Origin: Phytoseiulus persimilis
Taxonomy: Eukaryota; Arthropoda; Arachnida; Mesostigmata; Phytoseiidae
DNA length: 64,000 nt
Assembly (NCBI GenBank): GCA_037576195.1
Contig: CM075102.1
Location: 12,830,745-12,894,744, forward strand
Reading direction: 5' to 3'
Made by a program: the position numbers and the translations under genes. Shown here in pieces: positions 31,044 to 42,296 of this stretch; positions within the stretch are counted from its first letter, which is position 1, and each line of letters begins with the position of its first letter. A model generated the notes under the pieces. The model did no database searches. It worked only from the letters and a program-made list of their open reading frames with translations, and was not told where the DNA came from.

Positions 31044-34000
31044 GTGTCCGCGAGGTGAATCTGCCTGTGCACGGAGCCCTCTAGCTAGTGTGCCACTGAA
31101 GACGAATTTCCTCTCTAACAGATACAAATCAAGATTCGAATACGCGTGGACATCTGAATCTGGGGTTGATTCGAGACAAGTTCCAATGCGGGAGATGTCG
31201 TTCACAATAAGGACGATTCGACGATGACGTGGACTTCCCCTGAATACGAATTTTTCCCTGAAAACGTCGAGTCGTCTGCAGGTCAACATTTTGTCGCTGG
31301 AGAACTTCATTTGTTGGCAGTGCCTCAAAGAACCGTCGCGACCTCAGCGGCTGTAGGGGCCAGCCCGCGGGTTACCTAACCGTTGGTCCAGGAACAGTCC
31401 CTTAGCATCTGCTGCAAAGCCTTATTGGATTCGTTGCTCTTGTCGATGATCCTCAGGAGTCTTCCCACTGGTTCACGATCCGCGTCGTCACTGATGTTCT
31501 GAGTTCGATTTGATGGTATCTCCGCCCTTGCATTCTGAACAAGGGCATATACTCTTGGCCCGGATTAAGTCATCTGGGAACATGAATGACACTCTCGAAT
31601 GTTCGTTGGCAACAGTTGCGTTCTTTTCGGAATTCCCGTTGAGAGCGCTCCCAAGGGTTTGGTGGTGATTTCAATGTTCCAACCTTGAGATACTTGGAGG
31701 CTCATTCTCGAATTCCGATGCCCGTGAATATACGCACGCTTTACCCATGTTACCGATCGTGATGTGACGGGGCAGCGTGCTCACCAATCGTTAAGAAGAG
31801 AGGGTCTTTCATTGATCGGCGAACAAGTATTTACTCATGAATTCGTAAGTTAACTCCGTTTCCGACGTTTTTCCGAAGCGAAATAGTTTCTTCCCCCACA
31901 GCGCGCCGTCGAGAACGTCAAGTTGAGGTCCGCCTGTAGAAATACACGGGCGGCAGGATGGGAGTTCGGATATGGATGGAGGACGGCAAACTCAGGCCTG
32001 TTTTCCGGATCGGTCGGCGAGAATCGGTCGATACTCGTGGAACGAAAAAATCCATCTTATACGAGAACAGACTGCAATGTCTGCCTCCTCTATCGACGAC
32101 CAAAGTCGAACATGGGTAATGCTTCAGAGAGGGTCGCGAAGAACACGGGCTACTCAAAGCAGTGGCGTCGCGAGCCTCCATGATTCCCCGCGCGACTTCA
32201 GGAATCAGTTTTCGAGGTAATTTTCCATCTAGACAGCTGAGAGGCGCCCAGAGGGATCCTCCGTTGGATTACATTCCGCGGGAGCTTAATGCTGGCATCG
32301 AGGGCGGTGTGGGTAGGGGTCGCAGAAATCCACGAGTACGAGTCCACGAACCCAAGTGAGGGCACAAAATCTCGGATATGGGTTCGAATCTCAAAATCTC
32401 TGATTCTGAGCTAATTATGACCAGAATCGAAGGCTGACCCTGATCGAGGTCCTATAGAAAATCTCGGCACAGCGAAGTTTTCCACGTGAATACCGAGACA
32501 ACAAACTGGCTTCAAATACAGGATTTCTCGCCGTCACATGGACTCGGACTCGTCAGTCTGAGTCGACGACTCCTAGTCGTGGGTCCATACGTGAAGATAC
32601 ATTTGAAGCATTGCGCCTATTCCGGCCCTGATTCTCGTTATTGACTGTTATTTCATCCAAATAATGAGGATTCGATGATATCTTCGCCTCGTCTTTATTG
32701 TATCACTTTGTTGAATGAAGGAAAATTACAAAGTTTTATAGCTTCATTCCAGCAGTAAATTATTAGGCTTGGGTAAATTGAGATCAAACTTATTTCGCAG
32801 TTGCTTGTCTGGTCTTCAAGGAGAACCGCGACAATCAGATCGCTCGAATGAAGCTCACACAGTACAAGCCGTAGCATCGCCAAGAGAGAATAGTCGATTC
32901 TTCAACTTAGCATCATTGGGACAGTTGGAACACAACGGTTCACGGAATGCGGCGAGGAGGTGTGAGTGAAGGCCAGAATCTGCGACTGAGGTCTAGTTTT
33001 CTTTTCCGTCGAAATTTCAAACGTTGATCTATTTAGCTGAAGGTTCGGCTGAGCGGTCTTGCTCCTCGGGCAAACATTCATTCGGGTGATTCCAAATGCC
33101 GGAGTCATCCTGCTCTCACTTTGATTGAAGATCGGCGGAGAGTGTGTAACAAATGATCGTCAGTGGATCGTCTCCTGCGTAGGTTGCACCGCAACGTCAA
33201 GACGAGAATTTTCGTCTCGTTTCCTCATGCATCGAGTTGCGAGCTTAGTTTTCATCAGATATTCTATGTACAAAACTTTCATATCTATGGAGACGAAGGC
33301 TTGAGAATCATTCTGCGTGAGACGACCGACAACAGGAAAACAGTTCCTTGGGCTGAGAGTGAATGGTCTCATCTATCATCTGAATTTTCAGTCCTATTCT
33401 CGCTTCGCCGTTGTCGGCATCTTGGTTTCGTGATCTTCATCAATGATGGCTAAAATTATCATAGGACCGATTTCATTCTCGGTGGACTCCGACCCGCATC
33501 AGTTTGGGACCGCTTTCGTGAAATCTGTCTCGATGGCGAACTCCCACAGACTGCTAAGCTCCAGAGAGATATTTCTGAGCTGGAATCTTGATACGCTGAG
33601 GGTATCATGAGGAGGCTGGTCCGAGGAGAGAGACTGAGTTCCCGAACATGAGAAGCTCGGAGTCTGAAAGACAATGGTGAAGGTACTCCGGGCATGCTGC
33701 CGAGCGATTCACATCTGCCGCGTTATCGAACAAACTCCAATAAAAGCTACTTCCAGGAGGCTTCCTGGAATTTCAAGAAGGAGTAGATGCGGTTCTGCCA
33801 AGCCTTTGAGAAATGGACGAAGAACTCGCATCGTCAGTTATGTGTACAGTGCGCTTATTCACAGATCAGCTCCCCCGTTCGTCCCTCGCGCTCTACCAGG
33901 AAAATGATATGTTGCTTACCATATTTTCCAGGATAGATTTTACAAAAATAAACACTTTAAGTATCTGATATCAGATGGTCTGCTCGGCGCTGTGTGTTCT

Positions 34001-34262
34001 GGCCTGAACTCCATGACGAAACACGTTAAAATTAGTAACAACCTTCAAGCTAACGCTTTCGCAACCCAACAGTAAGGCGTTTCAGGAGATTACGGAATCA
34101 ATCAATAAATCAAGCGATCAATCAAAAATGTGAACGCACCGTCACAAAATGCGTTCGTCTGAGCGCTGAATGCCCCAACGAGCCGCGTCGGCCGCGCTCC
34201 CGATCACGTAAAGTCGAACAGATATGAACTTGTCACGTTTCTTCATCCACGTGACCCTTCAG
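31044..34262. other. Intergenic between copia and EXT1
   Basis: No gene supported. Short ORFs at 31923-32220 and 33163-33453 overlap competing frames. An AATAAA lies at about 33946 on the plus strand, the wrong strand for EXT1. A GGTTCGAATC near 32378 resembles a pol III B box without a matching A box. Confidence 0.35.
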
Positions 34263-37209
34263 TCAACCGCCGGAGGAGCCGATCCGATCAATGACCTTGA
34301 ATCGCTTGCGTAGGTTGGAAACGGGATCTTTGAAGAGCACAGGGTCGTAGCGCGCCACGGAATGCACGAGGGCCACTCGACCGAACTCTGCAGCAAACCG
34401 AGCGACGCATTCCCCGCGTTGTCGAAAGTGGTCTGGATCGTTCCAAGCACTCGGGAAATGGTTGTTATTGAGAGCACCTACGGCTCCCACACCCGCGTTA
34501 CTCGTATCTCGGTATTGCTTACGCTGTGTGACCTTGACAGGGGGCAGGGATGTCACGTCGGTCACCAGGAAATTCATCAGGATGTCCTCACAATTCTGAA
34601 TCTGATTCACGAAGTCGAGCAGTCGAGGAGTCAGCAACGAGGTGAACAGTGCGTTATAGTAGGAGTGATAGAACGCAGCGCTCGTCAGCACCATCGAGTA
34701 CTCGTTGGACCACTTCGAACTGTAGCTCCAACGAGATCTCTGCTCATCCCAGAAATGCGACCTCGCGGGATAGCCCACGATCTGTTGCGGGAATTGTTTC
34801 CAAACCAGGAAGGCGAAATCGATTTCTTCCGTGGTGAGGGTGACGTCCTCGTCGAGCGACAGGCATGCATCCGTTACGATCTGCTCGAACGGCCTGAAGC
34901 GATCAGACGTCTTCGAAACCCGGATTGGTACAACGGAGGACGGTAATTTGGCATTGAGTAGCAGATCTCCATCGGAGAACTTCTCGGACGTGCGATTGTC
35001 CCTCGTGTCATGTGAACGAGGGTAGTTTTCCATGTTTAGAAGCAGCAGAACTTTATCACAATATTTCGACTTGAGAATGTTCTTGAGCAGTCGATACAGC
35101 TGAGTCTGCGGGAAGCTCTGACGCGTGTAGGGGAGGGCCGTGTAGACTACTGCTGTGAACTTATTCGTCGTCGGAGACGCAGCCTGACGCCGTTGGTTCG
35201 CGACACCGTCGGCTACCAGCGGTCTCCCGCAAGGCTGCTGGCTCCAACAGGAGGAGCTCCAAGGTAAGTTCCAACGGCGCCATGTGAACTCGCTCTGAAC
35301 ACTATGAAGAGCCCCCGGGAACGTGTTCCAGCTCGTGATTGACTTGGCTCTCTCAGATTCCACTCTGTCGGCTATAATTTGAAGAGTCGTTCGCACAATT
35401 TTTTCTATAGAGTTCAAGTAGCTTTCCCAAAGAATTTGCGACTGCTGGCGAAGCTGCGCTACTCGTGCCGCCGTCAAGCCCGGAGACCGAAGGAAATGGG
35501 GCAACTGGAAGAGGAGTCTTTCATCCCACCTGTGGAGTTGGAGAGAGGAAGGATCAGTTGAGCAATTCAGAGAAGAGGCGTGCGAGTTCAACAACTGAAG
35601 GGAGCTCGGCGCGGATCATCAGTGTTCCGCATCGTTCTCATTGCATTACCGAATGGTGGCCGATGTCCAATCGATGACTTCGTCGAACGGTAACCTCCAG
35701 TCATTCGACAGCACGATAGGAATGCAACCGGCTTGGAGGGACTCCAAGAAACGGAACGATCCCAGCCGTCGCCCACGCGGCACAAGACAGAACGTCGAGT
35801 TCTGCATCAAGATAGTATAGTCCTGCTTGTCGTAGTCTGCGTTATCACTGTCACATCTGAAAGGGACAAAGAAACGACGGTCGGTCCGGTTTCCCTCATA
35901 TTCGACGGGCGTTGAGTTTCGAATGAATTATTTCGGGAATGGTCCCAAGAGCATGATGTCGCTGGCTGAGCTTGACCTTTCATCTTTTTTCAACTTCCAC
36001 TGCTTCCCGTGTTTACAAGTGGTGAGAAGGAGGACGTCCTTCACACTATTGAGATGGAAGAGGGAGTTCCGAATTTCGGATCCGATTCCATACAGATATC
36101 TGGAAAGATGTCTTTGAATGATTATCGTTGCATGGAGCTGTCATGGAGGAGTCGGATAACTTGAAATGGATGTCTTCACACTTCTAACCGCTGCGTTGAT
36201 GTCCCAGAGGACATATCGGCTCTGGAAACACCACTGACCTTTTTCCCTTGAAAGTTAAGAGGAACTTCTTCCTGAGAGGGGTGATTATTTTGCTTTCACT
36301 TGAAGAGAACCCCGGCTCTCCCCCGATCTCGGGGTGAGTTCGAGGAAACAACGGAATGGATATGTCGTAGCTGTGGAGAATCATTGTATGTCAGTCTTGG
36401 ACGAGAAGTACGTCTTTTCCGAACGAACTGTCGAAGCTTCCGAACAGTACGGAAAATGATTGACAATGAATCAGAACAGTGATCCGAACGCGGACCTACC
36501 CTGGTCTGAAAATGGTTTCTGGAGCGGAGCTTTTGGCGAGCATGGCGAGTCCGGGGTCGAAACCGAGGTCCTGTGAGTAGTCAGGCCACGAGCCAGAGAA
36601 TAAATTGAAGATGAGATGATTCCTGCCCCCGTTCCAATAGGGGAGGTTCCAGAGCCTTGCTTGTGCGTTGCGAACATACTCGTCCGAGAGTATATCCCTG
36701 CGTCGAAGATTGTATCGTCGGAATCGTTGGCAATCGATAACAATATCGGATCGAATCGTCGAAACTCGATATGTGCTCATTGTGACTGGGAAATCTCACC
36801 TGTCGAGCGTGTCTACGTTGGGCACGAATAAGCAGGCCTCATCCGGGTTTGGCGTATAGAATCTTGAACGTCTTATCGCACTGAGAAGTTTCATATAGGT
36901 GGCAGAGACCGCTTGACCATCTTCCAGAGGATAAATGTACACTCGGAATCCGCTCCGACATCGATCCAGTTCGAAGCAGGAATGGAACCGGCAGAGCTCA
37001 GGATGGTTATCCGTATTCCTCGAGGCGTTACGACCTCTGTCCGTCCATTTGGAGTGATACCCACTCCAAAATGAATTGAGTCGATCGATTTGGAAATCTT
37101 CGGGCGGGACACTTTGCGGCGGCCGGTTTCGGGAGTGGAGAATCGCAACTCCGGCAATGAGGACCACAACGAGGGAACCCAGGAGGGCATATCGCTGGAG
37201 AGCTCGCAT
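34263..37209 (-). CDS. EXT1: Exostosin-1, heparan sulphate polymerase, six exons
   Basis: Golgi type II glycosyltransferase that, with EXT2, adds alternating GlcNAc and GlcA to heparan sulphate chains (tout-velu in flies). Exons, minus strand: 37209-36800, 36697-36500, 36370-36239, 36099-35977, 35856-35650, 35529-34263. They sum to 778 residues (human EXT1: 746) and every join restores a known EXT1 motif: [65 protein letters not shown]. An N-terminal signal anchor ([15 protein letters not shown]) follows a short basic tail. The GT47 part contains [16 protein letters not shown] and [17 protein letters not shown]. The GT64 part has the metal-binding DED (583-585) within LSLDEDV, then [10 protein letters not shown] and [10 protein letters not shown]. 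All five introns are phase 2 and 102-139 nt. The linker before GT64 is unusually divergent. Confidence 0.96.
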
Positions 37210-39595
37210 CTCCAGCTGAGCCACAAAGGGTTTCGCAACCCGATGGGCTAGCCTTCCTGGAATGGCGGAATCATCTGAATAAAGAAGCGGAAGTTGTGGT
37301 TGTCAGACCCGCTCCGGAGTCGGAGACAAGAATGCCAGTGAGAACGAAGACCAGTCGAACTCCAGTTAGCCACAGCGCAGCCTCAGCGGGACAAAAACCG
37401 CGGGCTCGTCATTCCCACCGGGAGGAACTAACTTCATCCGACCAAATTGTCACAATTAAATGCTCGGACAAAGCTCGAGCACAAGAGCAGATAATAATTG
37501 AATGTGTTCAATCGAAAAGCGCGGGTTGGTCGGAAGGAACCCACATCGCTGTCCCGGATGCCAAGGTCTCATTCCAGTTCGGCCGCGCTCAGGTTGCTCC
37601 CACATTGTTTACCGAGTCTTCCGGCAAATCGCGTTTGATCACTAAAACACCACAAGAGGAGCTCCGGAACGCGGACCTATTTCTGTAAACAACCAGCTTC
37701 TCCTCGGCGATGATCGATCAGCTCTTCTTGTTATTTCGAAATTCCGTCGCAACAAATGCCAGAGCGTTCCGGCATGAGTTTCCTTATCGGAGCAGACCAT
37801 GCCCGTCACGCTCCCAACCCATACCTGAACGGAACGTCATACGCTCATTCCTCTCGCATGACTCCAGAGCCGTACAACAGTAGCGGTCGAAAGTCAGTGG
37901 GATTTCGAGCTCTTAGAACTTCAAGTAAACATGAACCATGGCGTTCCGGGGCGTGAGGCTCAGTTCGATGAACTACACGCACCAAATTCTGTCTTCCTCT
38001 CCTACATGTTGCGCCGTGACAGCTCAGCCACTCGGAAAGCTATCGTTCGGAACTCACCATCAGCGCGCGGAAAATCTCCACCGGAGCTTCGAGTGCATCG
38101 TTCTACCGCATCCTCATGGATCCGAGTTCACTACTTGGAGGCTGTCTTCCATACTTCACGCTCCGGATGATCGCTCCGTACCAATCGAAGGACTTCTTCG
38201 GAAGAAGAGAGTGGACACCGAGTTTCACTCTCTGTATGCAATGTTGGGCCCTGGCGATGAGAGCTCAGGTGCAGATCCAGGCTCCGTGTGGACATGAAAA
38301 TTTGGAACCAACCAACAGGGCTTCGGGGCACATGGAAAACGAACGCCGTATATGCGGTACGTGGATCACGACATAGCACTGGATCGAGTTTCTGTCGCAC
38401 AGAGACGGAGTTATTGCGATAGTGGAACGGTACCCAAGCAATCGAGAATGGGACCGATGATGACGGTGATCTGTGCCGATAACTGGGGCTCCGAGGTGGT
38501 TTTGACAAGCAGCGTCGGCGCTTCCATCACCTGGAGGCGAAAACAACTGATATTCAGCCATCCGATGGAAGAGCCATGCCAAAGTGAAGGTTAGCAGAAC
38601 AGAGTTCCAAGGCATCCAATTACTCATGGTCAGTGGGGGAGATTCATTCACTTGACTTTACATCGCAGTCAGAGAACAGCAAAGGCAGCGCCTCAGTGCC
38701 GCTCTCGCGCCCAGAAAAGATCACGCTCATCATCGTCTACATGTATTCACATATTTTCTCGCCCTCATCACTCCCACGCCCCACTTCTCGTGTGCGCGGG
38801 ATTTCGCCAAATCTTATCAAGTGGGAAAAATGAATTTCTGGGAATCTCTTCACTGAAATGGAAATCCAATTCATCTTGGGAACAAGGAGCTGAGGGCAAT
38901 CGTTCGTAGGTTGACGTTGGTCTTCACTGAAACCGATTGCAAGTCCAGCTCTCGAATTCGTAAGGAGCAGAATTTCCATCCAATGGTCGGGCCTTTCAGA
39001 ACAGCCTTCCTTGGAAAGCGCCTGCTCAAGAACGACCGGGAGCAAACCTCTCGAAGTTGGTTCCGTGAAAGACAAATATGAGGGAAGGACAGGGAACGCA
39101 ACGGATTCCGTGTGACACTCTTTTCACGGTAGCGAAGCAAGGAGGACGGCGGTTGGTTGCCGAAGAGTTCGAGGTGCATCAGAGAGCAGCGGGAACCTGA
39201 ATACGAAGTCCACATGATTCTTCTTTGTTCACAATCGCTGACTTCTCCTCCGATTAAACGGAATCAGTTGAGGAGTTGCAGACTTCCCTCCACGAGTTTC
39301 ATCTGTTCCTCATTTCCGAATCGGTAGAAGGCTGTAACACAGGGTGTCTCTCCTTACGCGTCCTGCCGTCTTCCCAGAAACGTGTTGATACGGGAGCGCA
39401 ATGAAGTCAGAATAAATCCTTCTAGGGAAGAGGCGTTGTGCATTCGAATAGCTTAATACGGCTTTGCGGTGAGGCCTTGAATCAGTTTTTGAAGAGATTC
39501 TACATTTTTGAGGTCGATTCCTGGGAACCGAAGGACGGAAACCGCCTCCAAGTTTGCCGGACTGCGGCTCTACCCCGAAATCGGTTGTGCAATCG
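37210..39595. other. EXT1 upstream region, no supported gene
   Basis: Must contain the EXT1 promoter and 5' UTR (an acceptor-like GGCTCAG lies just before its ATG). The open frame at 37296-37688 starts only at a GTG and shows no motif. Several overlapping ORFs between 37.9 and 39.2 kb are unconvincing. Confidence 0.35.
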
Positions 39596-39603
39596 GTCTA
39601 GGC

Positions 39604-39815
39604 CACAACGTTCTCGCACTCAAACTCCATCGACCCCCTAGGCGACTTCGTTGAAGTTTATGAACTGCCGTCCCCCAAGGGGTCGACCGTCGACCCTTAA
39701 TCCCCCTACGTGGACGCCAAGAAGTATCGTCAAATCCACCCCGGCATCACCTCTGTAAACAGGAGATCGGCCATCGACCCCCAGGGGTCGATATCGACCA
39801 CTTTGAGAACCACTG
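39604..39815. mobile_element. Non-autonomous hAT element, 212 bp
   Basis: The right end reads, in reverse complement, CAGTGGTTCTCAAAGTGG, a classic hAT terminus. The left end begins CACAACGTTCTC and shares the GTTCTC core. The 8-bp sequence GTCTAGGC flanks both sides exactly (39596-39603 and 39816-39823), the length expected for hAT. The interior is built from short palindromes (GGGTCGACCGTCGACCC, GGTCGATATCGACC) and has no ORF, so it is MITE-like. Confidence 0.85.
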
Positions 39816-39823
39816 GTCTAGGC

Positions 39824-40301
39824 CTTTCAAGGTATGATACCAACATCGCACGTCGGGTTCTCAAGAGCCCGGCGGTTCAACGGTAACTTCCTTCGACAAT
39901 CCATCGCGGGTTCCGGGAATCCACCACCTAAAGTACAGGTGTTTGATATTTTCGCTTTCGATTTTTTCAGCTGCAGTCAGTGACTGGTTCTTAGATGAGC
40001 ATTCGGTCGGCTTAATTATGACCTTCATCGACATGCTTGTCCGAGAATCGTCCAAGCCGTTGTCTCGTTCATTCAATCACGGCTGTGGGGACTCCTAGGC
40101 TGAATATCGAACTAAGGTTTTGGTGCGCACTCAGAGATTCCGGAGGTCATCCGGACCGTGCCTCGACACGTTTTTTTTCACAGAGAATCGATGGTATGCC
40201 CGCGTTGACAACGGCCGGCATTTCTCTATCCCTCTCTGGCTTTGTACTTCGATAATGATCTGCCCTTCGACTTCAGTTAATCATTTCAGAGCGACGATAA
40301 C
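39824..40301. other. Spacer between the two hAT elements
   Basis: About 480 bp with only short ORFs; nothing recognised. Confidence 0.3.
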
Positions 40302-40309
40302 TCCTCACG

Positions 40310-41104
40310 CAGTGGCGTATCTAGGGGGCGGCAGAGGTGGCTCGTGCCCCGGGCGCGAAGCTGATGGGGCGCACGTTCATGGGGCGCTAAACCGTATTTG
40401 ATTCTTTTTCGTAGCCCCAAGCGCAAAATGAACTTGATTCGCCTTACGAACGGATAATCTGGGGGCGTCAAATCCGAGTTGGAGTTTGTCCATATCCGTA
40501 TCTGCATTGAAGATTCGATTTATCTCGGCAACGGAATGTCGCCCCAGAGGAGTCAGGGGCGCAGGGCTGAGGGGCGCGGAAGAGATGAAGTAACATAAAT
40601 GTCTCAGACGGCAATGAAAACTCGCCTCAACTCAGGCACAGGAACATTCACAAGAGGGCTGAGGGCTTGCATCTCTATCTCTTGGGGGCGCAAAGCTGAA
40701 GACAAACGGATTCGAAGTTCTGTCAATCTCCTCCATTGAGTTTCACTTCGACCTATCGGAGAAACTTTGGGAGGATATAAATGACTGTGGAACGTTGGTT
40801 CAAGTCAGGGATCATTATGGTTCGGGAGAATCTGGGCACAGAAGATCTTTCGAGCATTGAGAGACGAAATGGGGAAAAATGTTCTTGGAGCTGTTGAATG
40901 ATAGAAAGTTTCGCCTCAATCAAGGCTCAGCGTGCGCGATTCAGGTCATCAAACTATCGTGGTAACATTGAGTGAACATGACCTTGTTTCCAACGAGAAG
41001 AATCTCCTGCGATGGCTCACCAAATTTTCCCGCGGGCTCGGAGAGGGGAGGGGCGCATTTTTGCCGGTTTGCCCCGGGCGCCGCTCGAGCTCGCAGCGCC
41101 ACTG
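40310..41104. mobile_element. Non-autonomous hAT element, 795 bp
   Basis: Terminal inverted repeats start CAGTGGCG on both sides, with a further inverted match (GCCCCGGGCGC left, the same inverted on the right). Perfect 8-bp target-site duplications TCCTCACG lie at 40302-40309 and 41105-41112. The interior is dotted with GGGGCGC motifs and contains no transposase. The intact duplication suggests a fairly recent insertion. Confidence 0.92.
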
Positions 41105-41112
41105 TCCTCACG

Positions 41113-42166
41113 ACATCGGAATACGAGCTCAACAGGATGAAATACGAATGTCGAGAAAACATTGCAAATCACAGCGTTTATTCTCCGATTGAGGTCGTTC
41201 TCGTCCGAAACCGGTTGCCTGCAGGCCCTCCCTGAGGCTGATTATCTCAAAATCCTGGGAGATTCTGGATCCTCATCTTCTTCAACTCTCGGCTCTCCTC
41301 CACGGTTTTCCGCCGACCTGGCATGCGACCTCTGGCGACCAAGATTCGCGCGGGTGGCAGGGAACGAGGCGAGGACGAAGAGGGCCTCGCTGAATATCGT
41401 TCGGTATCCTCGACACATCCAAACCACCGTTGCGCTGCTAGTGATTTGTCTGCAATCTCCAATCCCGGATTCAGGTAGGGCAGCGAGCTCCCTCGAGATG
41501 CGACCTCCGGATGCAAACCTGATCCGGCCTGAATGAAATGTCGTTTCGACGCTCGTGTCATGCTCGGAGGCGGTTATTCCCGCAAAACTAAAGCACATCA
41601 ACATTTTGAACCGAATATATCAACCGAGAAAACATGCCACACATGTCAGAGGGTCCAACATACCTTGGGGTTGGTCTGTATTGGGCTATTCCTTAATCAA
41701 ACATGCTAGGCTCTTTCTCAACAGACATCAACGACGTTCGAGAAAAATCTCCGGGGATATATGAAGTGGATCTGGGAAACATCAAGAGCGGACAGAACTC
41801 TCGGGACCCTCCCATAGCCATGGAATGCGCTCGATGTGGACCCTGAGAAGCGGCACACGCGTCATCCTGGAACCCGAGGAAGGAGAGTACTCTCAGACGG
41901 AAGTTTCGTACCGACTTGGACAACACCCTGATCCAAGAGCGAAAAACCTTGGGAGGACGACGGAAATCTTGAGGCGATGGAAGAACAGTGGAATGTGATC
42001 TGTGAACGCAAGACTGTTCACCCCTGAAATGGAAGGGAACGTACGTGCTTTTGTACGATCCAAAATATAAAACGATGCCGTCGGGGTCCTCCACGAGCAA
42101 AAAGACCGCTGCAAGAGCAGACCGCAGCGAGTGGTGCCGTATCGACGTGGGTAGAACAAGGTCTGG
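41113..42166. other. No supported gene
   Basis: Overlapping ORFs on both strands at 41162-41604 and 41693-42196. The plus reading LPEADYLKILGDSGSSSSS looks protein-like after a possible acceptor (CCTGCAG), but no partner exon was found. Confidence 0.3.
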
Positions 42167-42296
42167 GCTCGGCTCGGCTCGCTCGCCGTGTGGCATAAGC
42201 CAACGCCTTGGGTGCCACGCTAAGCTAGCAATCGCGGGTTCGATCCCCGGCCGACAACAAAAATTTCTTGTGTGGTAAAAAGAGGATTTAATTTGT
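42167..42296 (+). repeat. tRNA-derived SINE-like unit
   Basis: Contains a pol III A-box-like TGGCATAAGCC (42191-42201) and a B box GGTTCGATCCC (42237-42247), about 46 nt apart as in tRNA promoters, followed by an AACAAAAATTT stretch. It does not fold into a full tRNA: the acceptor ends do not pair and the T stem has a mismatch. It is preceded by three CGGCT units. Best read as a SINE head or a tRNA relic. Confidence 0.55.

Noticed and set aside
32371-32400. Pol III B-box-like GGTTCGAATC
   Set aside because: No A box at the right distance and no tRNA fold.
34263-35594. 443-codon EXT1 ORF starting at 35594
   Set aside because: The first codons are intron. EXT1 homology and phase require the exon to start at 35529 after CCACAG.
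37296-37688. 130-codon plus-strand ORF upstream of EXT1
   Set aside because: It begins only at a GTG, has no motif, and lies in the likely EXT1 promoter region; an open frame of this size is expected by chance at this GC content.
42191-42262. Functional tRNA gene
   Set aside because: A and B boxes are present, but the acceptor stem does not pair and the T stem has a mismatch, so a SINE or relic is the better call.
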